64,000 nt of DNA from Spirosoma endbachense (GCF_010233585.1 NZ_CP045997.1:10124430-10188429); one strand, 5' to 3'; positions 50,410-59,519 are shown, counted from the stretch's first letter. The notes: generated by a model not told the origin, from the sequence alone. A program made the numbers and translations.

Positions 50410-53220
50410 TTATACCTCGCTGGGGCTAATGCCGAATTCGTCCCGGAATGCTTTGGAAAAATAAGTGTGGCTGCTGAAACCAACCTGGTAGGCCACTTCC
50501 GACGGGACACCCGCCCTTTTTTGCAGGAGTTCTTTCGCGCGCAGTAACCGGGTTTGCCGGAGTAAATCACTGGGCGACTGATCCAGTAGCGCCTGTAGTT
50601 TTCGGTGCAGCTGACTGCGACTCATCGCCACCGAATCGGCCAGTTTTTCGACGTTGAATTCCTCATCACTCAGGTGCTGTTCAATGGATTTCATTACATT
50701 CTGGAGAAAGCGCTCATCCGTACTTTCAACCACTATCTCGCTGGGTTTCAGAATAATTTGTCCTGCAAATTTCTTGCGTAGCAATCGTCGCTGGGCAATG
50801 AGGTTGTCCATGCGGGTCAGCAGTTCCGGTGCGTCGAACGGTTTCGTCAGGTAGTCGTCAGCTCCTGTTTTCAGCCCTTCCAGTTTGTGCTGCTGTCCGG
50901 CTTTGGCTGTCAGCAAAATAACTGGAACATGACTGGTTCGTACGTCTTTCTTTAGTTTTTCGGTTAACTGGAATCCATCAAATCCCGGCATCATAACATC
51001 GCTGATGATGATATCCGGGATGGCACTTATCGCCGATTGCCAGCCCGTTGCACCCGAATCCGCTTCCAGCACCCGAAATTGTTCGCTTATGCAACTGGCG
51101 ATAAACCGCCGGAGATCCCTGTTATCCTCTATGATTAAGGCTAAAGGGTGGGCTGGCACAGGTGATACCATAGAAACCGGATCATCATCTGCTTCGGTAT
51201 CAATCAGACTACCAGCCGCAGGTAATCGACTTTCGGTTGAAAAATTATCTACGATGATTTCGCCCGGTCGGAATGAGGCCTGGTCAATGGCCAGACTAAT
51301 TTTAAACCGACTGCCTCGTCCGGGTTCACTACTGACGCTGATCTGACCCCGGTATAGGTCTATAAGCTCTTTTACCAGGGCAAGACCGATACCACTCCCA
51401 CTATTTTCGACCGCTTCGACCTGGTAGAAACGGTCGAAAATCTGATCCAGCTCGTTTTGAGCAATGCCCGGCCCCGAATCCTCTATCGACAGCCGAAACC
51501 GGTTTTCGTCCATGTCGACCCGCATAGCTACGGTTCCGCCTTCCGGCGTGTACTTAAAGGCATTACTAAGCAGGTTCGTCACAATTTTCTCCAGCTTATC
51601 CCGGTCGAAATAACCCCAATGGCTCTTTTCTGGATAGTAAACATGATAATGTATCCGCTTTCGTTCAGCCAGAGAGTCGAACGATTCCGCGATTACTTTT
51701 ACCAATTGAATTATGTCGCCCCGCAGCACTCGTAAATGCATGGCTCCGCTGTCGAGTTTCGAGAGGTCCAGTAATTGATTGACCAGTTCCAGTAGCCGAT
51801 CCGTATTTCGGCGCATCGTTTTCAGATGCCTTACCATTCCGTCGGACAGAGTTACTCCGTCCTTTTGGATACCCGCTTCGATCTGTTTTAAGGGGCCCTG
51901 AATCAGGGTCAGGGGTGTTCGGAATTCGTGCGAGATATTGGCAAAAAAACGAGATTTTATCGTATCGATTTCCTTGATTCGATCCGCTTCCGCTCTGGCT
52001 GCTTCGTTCAGGCGAATTTTATACGCCAGCCCAATCATGTAAATAATGATCTGGCCAACCTGCGCAACGGGCCAGGGAATGAAACCGGGCTCAATGACGC
52101 CTTTTTCCCATAAATAGCCCATTACAGAAAACAGAATCAGCCACAAAGCACCTGCCACATAAAACCGGGCCAGTATGCTGTTAAAAAACGCTATCCTGAT
52201 CAGCAACCCAACAACGAAGATCAATAGAATGGCAATCGCCCACGGAGACAGCACGGGCTCATGGTATATGGTCATCAACACCAACTCAAGCACAATAGCC
52301 GTTCCCCAGAGACGCACCAGCCACAGGAGAAACTGGTCGATGCGACCCGATAAACGGGGTAAATTGATAAATGAGCGCCCAAACAGGAGAAAAAATAAAA
52401 TGCCACCGGACGTCAAAATATGAAAGCAGTAAAAGACGATCTGGGGATGTTCGGGAATAAAGTAGTTGATAAAAGATGCTTTGGGGTCGATAATCAGGTA
52501 ATGAAGGGATAAGAAGAGCAAGTAAATACTAAAAAACAGGTAGGCTTTCTCGCGAACAAAAACCAGAAAGAAGAAGGAAAGCAAACCCAGTATGGCTGCA
52601 ATAGCGCTGAGGACATACCCCATCTGTACAAATGAATTGGTTGGTATGCCTACCGTTGGACTGCGTAGTTCGGGAAGTGGGGGAAGTCCCGGATAAAAAT
52701 CATTCCGCAACCGGATCAGGAGCGTTTGCTTTTTATTCGCCGGTAAGGTCAGGCATACAGCCGCTAAGCCAGCGGCCTCTTTCACTGATTTTACGGATCG
52801 GGGTGTCAGCAAACCGCTTGACCCCACAGCTTGGATTTGCCCCTGTTCGTCAAGCATATAGGCTGTTACGTATTCCCATTGGGCGTAGTAGTTATAGGTA
52901 GTCGAAGGTGTTTTTATCACCAGCCACCAGTTTCGAATCTGCTCCGAGGCCTCTACTGGAATACGAAGCCAGTAATTAAATTTGTTTGGGTAGGCATTTT
53001 TATCCGCTGTTAACTGCTGAAATCGCTTATTGAGCTGTCCCTCTGCTAGTTGCCGGGCCGTTATGGTACCGGACGAATCGATGAAAAGGGTGGTATAGGC
53101 AGCCAGATCGTGAACCTGTCGGTTGGTGTCAACTACATAGACTGATTCCTCCCTAGCCTGAGAATAGGCTAAGGAGGGGAGGGTACAAAAGAGAAGCAGC
53201 AGTTGTTTCAGCCTGTTCAT
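50410..53220 (-). CDS. Hybrid two-component sensor with 7TMR-DISM, kinase, receiver and AraC output
   Basis: This protein of about 936 residues combines sensor and regulator. It has a signal peptide (MNRLKQLLLLFCTLPSLAYSQ), a 7TMR-DISMED2-like periplasmic domain (about 30-185), seven membrane helices (200-400), HisKA with His431 in ANISHEFRTPLTLIQGPL, and HATPase with NLLSNAFKYTP, DSGPGIA and GSGIGLAL. A receiver with Asp741 in IIISDVMMPGFDGF and a C-terminal AraC DNA-binding domain (VAMSRSQLHRKLQALLDQSPSDLLRQTRL, GFSSHTYFSKAFRDEFG) follow. I chose the ATG at 53218-53220; the longer reading overlaps the next gene. It follows the SnoaL-like gene by 11 bp. The direct repeats upstream of the two neighbouring genes are its likely targets. 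Confidence 0.93.
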   Translation of the reverse strand: MNRLKQLLLLFCTLPSLAYSQAREESVYVVDTNRQVHDLAAYTTLFIDSSGTITARQLAEGQLNKRFQQLTADKNAYPNKFNYWLRIPVEASEQIRNWWLVIKTPSTTYNYYAQWEYVTAYMLDEQGQIQAVGSSGLLTPRSVKSVKEAAGLAAVCLTLPANKKQTLLIRLRNDFYPGLPPLPELRSPTVGIPTNSFVQMGYVLSAIAAILGLLSFFFLVFVREKAYLFFSIYLLFLSLHYLIIDPKASFINYFIPEHPQIVFYCFHILTSGGILFFLLFGRSFINLPRLSGRIDQFLLWLVRLWGTAIVLELVLMTIYHEPVLSPWAIAILLIFVVGLLIRIAFFNSILARFYVAGALWLILFSVMGYLWEKGVIEPGFIPWPVAQVGQIIIYMIGLAYKIRLNEAARAEADRIKEIDTIKSRFFANISHEFRTPLTLIQGPLKQIEAGIQKDGVTLSDGMVRHLKTMRRNTDRLLELVNQLLDLSKLDSGAMHLRVLRGDIIQLVKVIAESFDSLAERKRIHYHVYYPEKSHWGYFDRDKLEKIVTNLLSNAFKYTPEGGTVAMRVDMDENRFRLSIEDSGPGIAQNELDQIFDRFYQVEAVENSGSGIGLALVKELIDLYRGQISVSSEPGRGSRFKISLAIDQASFRPGEIIVDNFSTESRLPAAGSLIDTEADDDPVSMVSPVPAHPLALIIEDNRDLRRFIASCISEQFRVLEADSGATGWQSAISAIPDIIISDVMMPGFDGFQLTEKLKKDVRTSHVPVILLTAKAGQQHKLEGLKTGADDYLTKPFDAPELLTRMDNLIAQRRLLRKKFAGQIILKPSEIVVESTDERFLQNVMKSIEQHLSDEEFNVEKLADSVAMSRSQLHRKLQALLDQSPSDLLRQTRLLRAKELLQKRAGVPSEVAYQVGFSSHTYFSKAFRDEFGISPSEV

Positions 53221-53231
53221 ACCGAAAGCGA

Positions 53232-53783
53232 TCAATGCTTATACCAGGATGCGTACATGACCTGAAATGGAATTGGACTTTTGTTCGGGGCATTCGGTTC
53301 GTTGGATACTTGAATATCGCAGTTATGGAACGAAATCACTTTCCAACTGTCACTTTTCTTTTCGGCCAGCAAGGTTATAATCGCCGTCGGATGTTCTGGC
53401 ACCGGTTTTCCCTGTTCGTAGGTAGCTCCTAACACATGAATCAGAGCTAAATCGGGACGGACAAACCGAATTTTGTCAACTTTAAGATTTAAGTCTGTGG
53501 TCTTATAAATCGTATTGAAAATCTGCTGATGAGCTCCGGCGTTTGCTTCCGGCGAAATACCGGACAGGTAAATACCATTGACGACGATATAGTCATGGAC
53601 CGTATCGAATACGGAAGCAAACATCTGTCCACTTTTGGCGTTCCAGCCTTTTTGCATCGTTGTGATCATTTCCCGGAGTCGCTGGTCGTCATGAGCCGTG
53701 TTGCTCTGGGCCCGTGCATCGGGCCCAGGAGTCATTGTTGCCGCCATAATACTAATGAATAGGATGGTGACTAATTTTTTCAT
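53232..53783 (-). CDS. Secreted SnoaL-like / SgcJ-EcaC-type protein
   Basis: This is a 183-residue protein with a signal peptide (MKKLVTILFISIMAATMTPGPDARAQ). The rest fits the NTF2-like SgcJ/EcaC (DUF4440-type) fold: RLREMITTMQKGWNAKSGQMFASVFDTVHDYIVVNGIYLSG, HQQIFNTIYKTTDLNLKVDKIRFVRPDLALIHVLGATYEQ and SDSWKVISFHNCDIQV. The family includes enzymes and ligand-binding proteins; the function here is unknown. I chose the ATG at 53781-53783, because that is where the signal peptide begins. It shares a promoter with the hybrid regulator that follows it by 11 bp. Confidence 0.83.
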   Translation of the reverse strand: MKKLVTILFISIMAATMTPGPDARAQSNTAHDDQRLREMITTMQKGWNAKSGQMFASVFDTVHDYIVVNGIYLSGISPEANAGAHQQIFNTIYKTTDLNLKVDKIRFVRPDLALIHVLGATYEQGKPVPEHPTAIITLLAEKKSDSWKVISFHNCDIQVSNEPNAPNKSPIPFQVMYASWYKH

Positions 53784-53831
53784 GGAAGTAATCATTGAAA
53801 ATGCTCTGTCCAGTCGATCGGACGAACAAGG

Positions 53832-53897
53832 CAAAAGTCGGATGAAGGGCTGAGTCGCGGTTAGCGATTTCGTCGCGTAGAATAGCATAGATGTCGC
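53832..53897 (-). promoter_or_regulatory. Activator-type promoter upstream of the SnoaL-like/hybrid kinase operon
   Basis: On the minus strand, two 15-bp direct repeats, GCGAC-ATCTA-TGCTA (53883-53897) and GCGAC-GAAAT-CGCTA (53862-53876), lie 21 bp apart. They are followed, 22 bp later, by GACTTTTG (53839-53832), a TAnnTTTG-like -7 box. The same order and spacing occur upstream of the next gene. The position suits an AraC-type activator site. Confidence 0.7.
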
Positions 53898-53996
53898 AGC
53901 CAATAAACTAGTACGTTCGTTAGCCTGATGTACACATTAATGGGGGTTGGTGTGAGTGAATCTGGACATGATGCGTTCATTAAGAAGCTTCACGGA

Positions 53997-54881
53997 TCAA
54001 CGCCTTCCCAGCGGGATCATGTAGCTTGCCGATACCATCAGGTTTTGGGGTTTTAGTTTCGCGCCATTCTCATTACTCGAGAACAGATAGGTGTAGCGGG
54101 CTTCCAGTTGAACCGCACCTGGCCCAATCTTCACCGCGACTCCTGACCCGCCCGACGCGCCAAAAGACAAACGCCCTTCGTTGGTCATATCGATCGTTTG
54201 TGAACCGGCTTGGCCATCGTCCAGTAGTGAAATTGTGCCACCCATCGTGTATGTCGCAACCGGACCCGCATTGATAAAGAAGCGAAGATTCGATTGGCCA
54301 AATGTGGCTTTTGCCAGTACTGGAACTTCAATCAGATTGTATTTAAGCTGCAAATAATCGGCACCAAACGTCATGCGGACCCCGTACTGGGAGAAAAGAA
54401 GTTCAGGCTGTACCGAAAAAATTGGCCCGCCTATAGTCAATATAGCTCCTGCATGAAAACCCGTTACCCGGTCAAAATGGCCACCCGTTCCTACCGCTGC
54501 TATATCGACACCACTGATTGTGGTCGAGTTGATCCCCAATCGTAAGCCAATCCAAAGATGGCTTTCTTTAGAGTCGGCAGGAGCGGCTAACTGCTTTGGG
54601 GTAGTCTGCGGTCTACTGACTATGTTCGCAGGTGCGGTGGAAGCGGGCTGAACGACCGTTGCGGCTGGTGTTTCAGAAGCTACTGGGCTACGGGAATAGC
54701 CCGTTTCAGAAGCTATCTTTTTATCCAGGATGGTCGTTGTTCGAGTAGAGCCTGGCTGTTTGGCAGCAGACTGGGCAGTCGGGGTAACCGGCTTACGAAT
54801 GGCTGGTCGGGACTGAGCCTGTAGAGTGGATGTACTTGTCGTGATGATAAGGCTGATGAGTAAGAGGGATAATTTTTTCAT
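53997..54881 (-). CDS. Outer-membrane beta-barrel (PorT-like) protein
   Basis: This 294-residue protein begins with a signal peptide (MKKLSLLLISLIITTSTSTLQAQ) from the ATG at 54879-54881. A Thr/Ala/Pro-rich linker (about 25-95) follows, then a small barrel: LWIGLRLGINSTTISGVDI, GFHAGAILTIGGPIFSVQPELLFSQYGVRM, YNLIEVPVLAKATFG, FFINAGPVATYTMGG and GPGAVQLEARYTYLFSS, ending SASYMIPLGRR. This is the PorT/OmpW-like barrel common in Bacteroidota. It has its own copy of the conserved promoter and is likely coregulated with the SnoaL-like/hybrid kinase operon. Confidence 0.85.
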   Translation of the reverse strand: MKKLSLLLISLIITTSTSTLQAQSRPAIRKPVTPTAQSAAKQPGSTRTTTILDKKIASETGYSRSPVASETPAATVVQPASTAPANIVSRPQTTPKQLAAPADSKESHLWIGLRLGINSTTISGVDIAAVGTGGHFDRVTGFHAGAILTIGGPIFSVQPELLFSQYGVRMTFGADYLQLKYNLIEVPVLAKATFGQSNLRFFINAGPVATYTMGGTISLLDDGQAGSQTIDMTNEGRLSFGASGGSGVAVKIGPGAVQLEARYTYLFSSNENGAKLKPQNLMVSASYMIPLGRR

Positions 54882-54929
54882 GGACGTAATGTTGGCTAAT
54901 GTTCTTATTCGGACGTCGAAAGGACTGGG

Positions 54930-54995
54930 CAAAAGTCAGTCGAAACAGAAGGTATCTGTTAGCGATTTCGTCGCACAGATTAGCACGTACGTCGC
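54930..54995 (-). promoter_or_regulatory. Activator-type promoter upstream of the PorT-like gene
   Basis: On the minus strand, GCGAC-GTACG-TGCTA (54981-54995) and GCGAC-GAAAT-CGCTA (54960-54974) are direct repeats 21 bp apart, followed by GACTTTTG at 54937-54930. Relative to the ATG, every element sits at the same distance as in the copy at 53832-53897, while sequence between them differs. Confidence 0.7.
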
Positions 54996-55323
54996 TCATT
55001 GAAAAAGCGTCGATTTCCAGGCTGGCTAATAGACTGAAACCGACGCTACAGGAACATTACTGGTGGTTGATTGACTCCGTACAGTTGAAGAGATGGCTAC
55101 CCTGTTTGACAAGGTTTAGTGGGTATTGGCGAAGGTTAGGTCTATTGGCGTATTGGCGTGGGGTCAGGTCCTTCAACCTGATTAAGAAACCGCATCCGGC
55201 CTGAACGACACGTTTTGAGAATTGTCACGGCGAACCGGCCGCCCTGTGTCGGTTTTAAGAAACCGACACCACATTCAGAGACCGATAGTATGTTCTGAAT
55301 TTATCGAAAAGGGTAGTTTATTT
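54996..55323. other. Gene-free region with a hairpin at 55246-55269
   Basis: No gene is seen. A perfect 10-bp stem, GTGTCGGTTT with AAACCGACAC (loop TAAG), lies at 55246-55269, about 80 bp upstream of the DUF2975 promoter. It has no T-run on either strand and may be an operator or a small repeat. Confidence 0.5.
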
Positions 55324-55355
55324 ATTGATAAGCAATAAATAATTATCTATATTTG
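55324..55355 (+). promoter_or_regulatory. Promoter of the DUF2975/Xre pair with overlapping dyad
   Basis: TATATTTG at 55348-55355 matches the TAnnTTTG -7 element; ATTG at 55324-55327 is a near-match to TTTG with a 20-bp spacer. The dyad TTATTG-ATAAG-CAATAA (55322-55338) covers the -33 box and is a plausible site for the Xre regulator encoded downstream. Confidence 0.6.
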
Positions 55356-55390
55356 ATCGTCGAGGACAATGTACTATAAAAAACTAGACG

Positions 55391-55933
55391 ATGAATACTA
55401 AAATCAAGACAAAAACGAGGACCGAAGATATGCTTACGATCATGTACGTCCTGGCCTGGGTGACATTCATAGGTTTACTGATCCATGCTGGCGCGATTCT
55501 GTTTTCTTATGGTGTCAGTTGTGTTAACCCGGAGGGGGCAAAAAACCTGTACAAGGGGATGAGTTTAATTACCCTCAGACAGTTCAGTTTATGGCACTAC
55601 ACCCTGTCTGTTTTCTTAATGGTTACTTTATTGAGTATGAAAGCATTCGTGTTTTATCTGGTAATCAAAGTCTTATCGAAGGTGAATCTGGCAAATCCCT
55701 TTAAGCTTGAATTAGCTCGTCTACTTGAAAATAGTAGCTATATTTTATTAGGAATCTGGTTTGTCGCTATTCTGAGCAATGTCCACACCGATTGGTTGTT
55801 AAAAAAAACGGGGGTTATTCAGGGAGAGAGAGCTACTGAAGAATTTATTATTATGGCGGGACTCGTGTTTATCATTTCGCAGGTTTTCAAGCGTGGGGTA
55901 GAGATTCAAGCCGAAAACGACCTAACTGTATAA
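55391..55933 (+). CDS. DUF2975 membrane protein
   Basis: This is a 180-residue protein with four hydrophobic helices (about 16-42, 70-98, 113-132 and 147-165). The sequence LSMKAFVFYLVIKVLSKVNLANPFKLELARLLENSSYILLGIWFV is typical of DUF2975, a membrane family that is regularly paired with a small YozG-type Xre regulator, as it is here (gap of 3 bp). A role in stress sensing is suspected but not shown. The AT-rich upstream region contains a good promoter. Confidence 0.92.
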   Translation: MNTKIKTKTRTEDMLTIMYVLAWVTFIGLLIHAGAILFSYGVSCVNPEGAKNLYKGMSLITLRQFSLWHYTLSVFLMVTLLSMKAFVFYLVIKVLSKVNLANPFKLELARLLENSSYILLGIWFVAILSNVHTDWLLKKTGVIQGERATEEFIIMAGLVFIISQVFKRGVEIQAENDLTV

Positions 55934-55936
55934 GCA

Positions 55937-56158
55937 ATGCCTATCGTCGTAAATTTAGATGTAATGATGGCAAAGCGAAAAATGTCATTGAATGAGCTTT
56001 CAGAGAAAGTGGGTTTAACGCTCGCCAATCTGTCCATACTCAAAACCGGAAAAGCAAAGGCAATTCGATTTAGTACACTGGAATCTATTTGTGACGTGCT
56101 GAATTGCCAGCCGGGGGATATATTAGAGTACACGGAACAAACCGCAGACCATTTATAA
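55937..56158 (+). CDS. YozG-type Xre transcriptional regulator
   Basis: This is a 73-residue single-domain Cro/C1-type helix-turn-helix: MPIVVNLDVMMAKRKMSLNELSEKVGLTLANLSILKTGKAKAIRFSTLESICDVLNCQPGDILEY. This is the YozG pattern that accompanies DUF2975 proteins. It starts 3 bp after the DUF2975 stop, so the two form an operon, and it probably autoregulates through the dyad at 55322-55338. Confidence 0.93.
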   Translation: MPIVVNLDVMMAKRKMSLNELSEKVGLTLANLSILKTGKAKAIRFSTLESICDVLNCQPGDILEYTEQTADHL

Positions 56159-56322
56159 AGCTGGAACGTTGCTGAGCGCCTGGCTTGTACAAAAAGAGAG
56201 GACAAAGATTCTAATTCTGGCCGGAGTTACTGGCGGGTGATTCAATCCGTACGATTCTCTTTAGGGTCAGGACACATCAGAGCGCACTTGTGTCCAATGG
56301 ATTCCGTCTGTCGATGACCTTA

Positions 56323-58716
56323 TTACTCCGGGTTTTCTGCCTGCCGCATCCGGGGGCTTTTTATGTCCTTTTTGCCCAGCTTGTACGAGAACGTAAGTCG
56401 AAGATTCTGGTTCTGATAGCGACTGGTTTGTCGTTGATAGAACGATTCCGTCGTGGTTACTTCGTCGATAAAGGTGAAGGGCGTCAGGAACGTTTCCATG
56501 CGCAAACTCATGTTAAACCTGTCATTCGTCGATTTTTTACTGAATGTCATGTTGTAAAATTTCCAGCCGGAACGATAGCCCTGTAACTGGATCGTAGCCA
56601 CATCGAAAAAACCGTAAAAGTCAATGCTGTAGCCTTTGGGTAGTTTATAGCTGTAATTCAGAACTAATTGCCGCATCAGACCGCTGTTACGCAATTGCAT
56701 AGCCGGACTTTCCAGTTGAACATACTGCATGGTCAGCGTACTTCCCAGACTGATTTTTGGGCTGGGTTTCCAGGTCAGATTTGCTGAAAAACCCAGCCGT
56801 TTATTGCGGCCAATATTTTGCCAGGTATTTTCAACGACGCCCTCAGACCGTACAGTTCGGATGCTCTCAATGCTGTTTTGGTTGTGGTTGTAAAACAGAG
56901 CAATGTCGGTAAATAATCGGGCGCCATTCCGGGAAAAGCTAAGCTGGTATCGGCGGGTGATTTCGGGGCGTAGGTAAGGATTGCCAAATTGAAAAGTGAG
57001 AGAATCGCTGTTGTTGACTGTCGGATTCAGGTAGGAAAAGTACGGGCGAACCAGCTTCACTGTATACCCCAGCTTTACTGTGCTTTTCTGATTCAGATTT
57101 TTACTGACTAACAGGTTGGGGACCAGATTTTGAAAAGCGGGTATCTGCAATAAATTGCCCTTAAAATTGGCATTCAGATCTGTTTTTTCGTAGCGCATCC
57201 CAGTCATAAATTGCCATTTTTTTAGCTGAAAACTAAAGTTGGTGTACACCGCATAAATCGTGCTTTGATACGAGAATGCATTTGTTCGGAGTGGGTCGTT
57301 CGTGTAGGAATGAGTGTCAAAATCATAGATCCCAAACCGGCTATCGCTGTTGAGATTTTTTTGCGTGAGTTTTCCGCCGATTTCCCACTTCAGATTGTTC
57401 TGAAACGACTGCATATAATCTGCCTGAATCATCAGGTCGCGGTTTAGGGTTTTGCCAAAGAAATTTTCTTTGTTAGGTGTTTGGTCATTATTGGTCTGTT
57501 CCATGTCGTAACGGTTTGTGCCGTTGAACTGAAAATAGGTGGCCAGCAGCGAAATTTCTTTCTGTTTATCCCGTGAGTTTCCGGTGTATCCGGCGGTAAA
57601 TGCATTCCCATCGTTCGTAATGGGCGTATCGATCTGCCGCCGAAAGGAGGGAAGAACGGCGCCATTTTTGGTATAAAAATTATCTGAAATTACATGCGTC
57701 TGGTAGGGTGACCAGCGATGTCGGTAACCCACAGTGAGCGTATTCAGCGAATCGAGGCTATACAGAACATTGGCTCCGCCAAAGAAGTAATCGCCTGATT
57801 GTCGGGATTCATTTTTCTGAACGACCTGAACGGCCCCTGTTTTTCGTTCCAGTAACGATCCATTCCGATTCCAGTAGGTTTGGTAAAATCCGTCTAGTTT
57901 TACCAGCCATTTATCGTATTTGCTTTGCACATTTCCCATCAGGCTTTCACTTCGATTGCCCAGAACGCCACTCACATTGCCATTCGTGATATTCGTTCGA
58001 ATTCGTCGGGTAATGATGTTCACTACTCCGTCGGTTCCTTCTGCATCGTACCGGGCCGATGGATGGGTGATCACCTCAACGCTAACAATGCTTTCGCCAG
58101 GAACTGATTTCAACGCATCTGCCACCGACGAAGCATAGATGTCGGACGGTTTACCATCGATAAAAACCCGGATATTCGAACTCCCCCGCATCGACAGCCC
58201 ACCGTTCGCGTCGACCGAAAGCAGGGGTACTTTGCGCAGCACATCCGACGCATTGCTACCGGCAATGGCTGGCAGGCTTTCCACGTTGAAGGTAATTCCA
58301 TCCACTCGTTGTTCAATCAAAGGCTTTTGCCCTCTGACTGTTACGGCTTTCAGATTTTTTACATCCTGACTGATGGCAATGGTGCCCAGATCGAATGTAG
58401 GACTTTGACCATTTATCGTCCAGACCGGCGTTTGGAATGCCCGATAACCGACTGCGCTAAACGCAAGGGAATACGTGCCATAGGGCAGATTCTTTAACGA
58501 AAAATGCCCCAGGCTGTCTGTAAGTGTACCCTCAGCCAGTTTCTTCTTCGGACCGCCGAGCAATTGAAACAGCTTCACAGTCGCAAATGGAATGGCCTTC
58601 CCCGTAATAGAATCTGCAAAAAATCCGCTTGCCGAGCCCAGACTATCAGTGAGTTGGGCTTTCAGTTGGCATTGGCCAAAAACAGATAAAAAAAGGAAGA
58701 CGAAGAGACGTTTCAT
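56323..58716 (-). CDS. Outer-membrane receptor (CarboxypepD_reg, plug, OMP beta-barrel family)
   Basis: This is a protein of about 797 residues with a signal peptide (MKRLFVFLFLSVFGQCQLKAQ). Then comes a carboxypeptidase-regulatory-like domain (SGFFADSITGKAIPFATVKLFQ...GHFSLKNLPYGTYSLAFSAVGYR), a plug (DGITFNVESLPAIAGSNASDVLRKVPLLSVDANGGLSMRGSSNIRVFIDGKP) and a long barrel ending FSYKLGKKDIKSPRMRQAENPE. It belongs to the TonB-receptor-like OMP family of Bacteroidota, without a neighbouring SusD. The substrate is unknown. I chose the ATG at 58714-58716. Confidence 0.9.
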   Translation of the reverse strand: MKRLFVFLFLSVFGQCQLKAQLTDSLGSASGFFADSITGKAIPFATVKLFQLLGGPKKKLAEGTLTDSLGHFSLKNLPYGTYSLAFSAVGYRAFQTPVWTINGQSPTFDLGTIAISQDVKNLKAVTVRGQKPLIEQRVDGITFNVESLPAIAGSNASDVLRKVPLLSVDANGGLSMRGSSNIRVFIDGKPSDIYASSVADALKSVPGESIVSVEVITHPSARYDAEGTDGVVNIITRRIRTNITNGNVSGVLGNRSESLMGNVQSKYDKWLVKLDGFYQTYWNRNGSLLERKTGAVQVVQKNESRQSGDYFFGGANVLYSLDSLNTLTVGYRHRWSPYQTHVISDNFYTKNGAVLPSFRRQIDTPITNDGNAFTAGYTGNSRDKQKEISLLATYFQFNGTNRYDMEQTNNDQTPNKENFFGKTLNRDLMIQADYMQSFQNNLKWEIGGKLTQKNLNSDSRFGIYDFDTHSYTNDPLRTNAFSYQSTIYAVYTNFSFQLKKWQFMTGMRYEKTDLNANFKGNLLQIPAFQNLVPNLLVSKNLNQKSTVKLGYTVKLVRPYFSYLNPTVNNSDSLTFQFGNPYLRPEITRRYQLSFSRNGARLFTDIALFYNHNQNSIESIRTVRSEGVVENTWQNIGRNKRLGFSANLTWKPSPKISLGSTLTMQYVQLESPAMQLRNSGLMRQLVLNYSYKLPKGYSIDFYGFFDVATIQLQGYRSGWKFYNMTFSKKSTNDRFNMSLRMETFLTPFTFIDEVTTTESFYQRQTSRYQNQNLRLTFSYKLGKKDIKSPRMRQAENPE

Positions 58717-58823
58717 AACGATTGGTTTTGTATCAATCGGGTCGTGAGCTGACAATCAGGGCAATAGCGAAGCCGTCCTCGCTCAACCGGGAGGATGTAT
58801 TGTTCACGAATACAGGGTAGCTA

Positions 58824-59519
58824 TTACTGGTTTATGGGATAATTCGGAATATTTTTCCCGAGGATAATGTGCCGACTGGCTTTAAACATATTGCCGACAT
58901 CCTTGAGCTTCAGGATGCCACTACCCCCCCGATTCTCCAGCTTTTGCCGCTTTTCGGCAGTAAGCAGCGGGTCGTCATCAAACAGGTACTCATCAATGTA
59001 GTATTCATTGATTCCCGGCTCTTTTAGGGTGATGTGAATATGAGCCGGATCCGTACGACCGGGGTACGGGGCCGGACGGAGCGTAACAAACTTGTATTCG
59101 CCTTTATCATTGGTACGCATCCAGCCGCGTATGGACCCGTGCCGTTTCTCCCAGCCTTTAGCGTCTGTTTTCGCGGTATAATGACCAGTTTCGTCGGTAT
59201 GATAGATGTATAAAATGACACCCGGAGCTGGCGTTTTGCCATCTGCCTTATACACAATGCCATTGATGCCCAACGGTTTTTTGCCTTCCCAGGTAGCATC
59301 GGGCATCTTCAGGAAGCTATCCAGTTTGTCGAATGGAACCGAAGTCTCATGAATCGCTTCACAGCCTTCGCAGGGGCCGCCTACTTTTGGACTCTGCCCG
59401 AATGCGGGCAACGTAAGTATGAGCAGCAGCAGGAGTTTGCAGTAAACATTGATCGAAGGCAGATTTTTATAATAGTTATGATTTAGTATGATTTTATCAA
59501 TAGGAATCATCATCATCAT
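58824..59519 (-). CDS. Secreted intradiol ring-cleavage dioxygenase
   Basis: This protein of about 230 residues has an N-terminal export signal (NVYCKLLLLLILTLPAFGQ) and an intradiol dioxygenase domain, like the protocatechuate 3,4-dioxygenase beta subunit: LGINGIVYKADGKTPAPGVILYIYHTDETGHYTAK, IRGWMRTNDKGEYKFVTLRPAPYPGRTDPAHIHITL. The two His in HIH and Tyr in YHTDETGHY and PYPGR are the expected Fe(III) ligands. These enzymes cleave catecholic rings. The start is uncertain: four Met codons lie at 59508-59519, and longer readings to 59687 cross the putative LytS promoter. Confidence 0.82.
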   Translation of the reverse strand: MMMMIPIDKIILNHNYYKNLPSINVYCKLLLLLILTLPAFGQSPKVGGPCEGCEAIHETSVPFDKLDSFLKMPDATWEGKKPLGINGIVYKADGKTPAPGVILYIYHTDETGHYTAKTDAKGWEKRHGSIRGWMRTNDKGEYKFVTLRPAPYPGRTDPAHIHITLKEPGINEYYIDEYLFDDDPLLTAEKRQKLENRGGSGILKLKDVGNMFKASRHIILGKNIPNYPINQ

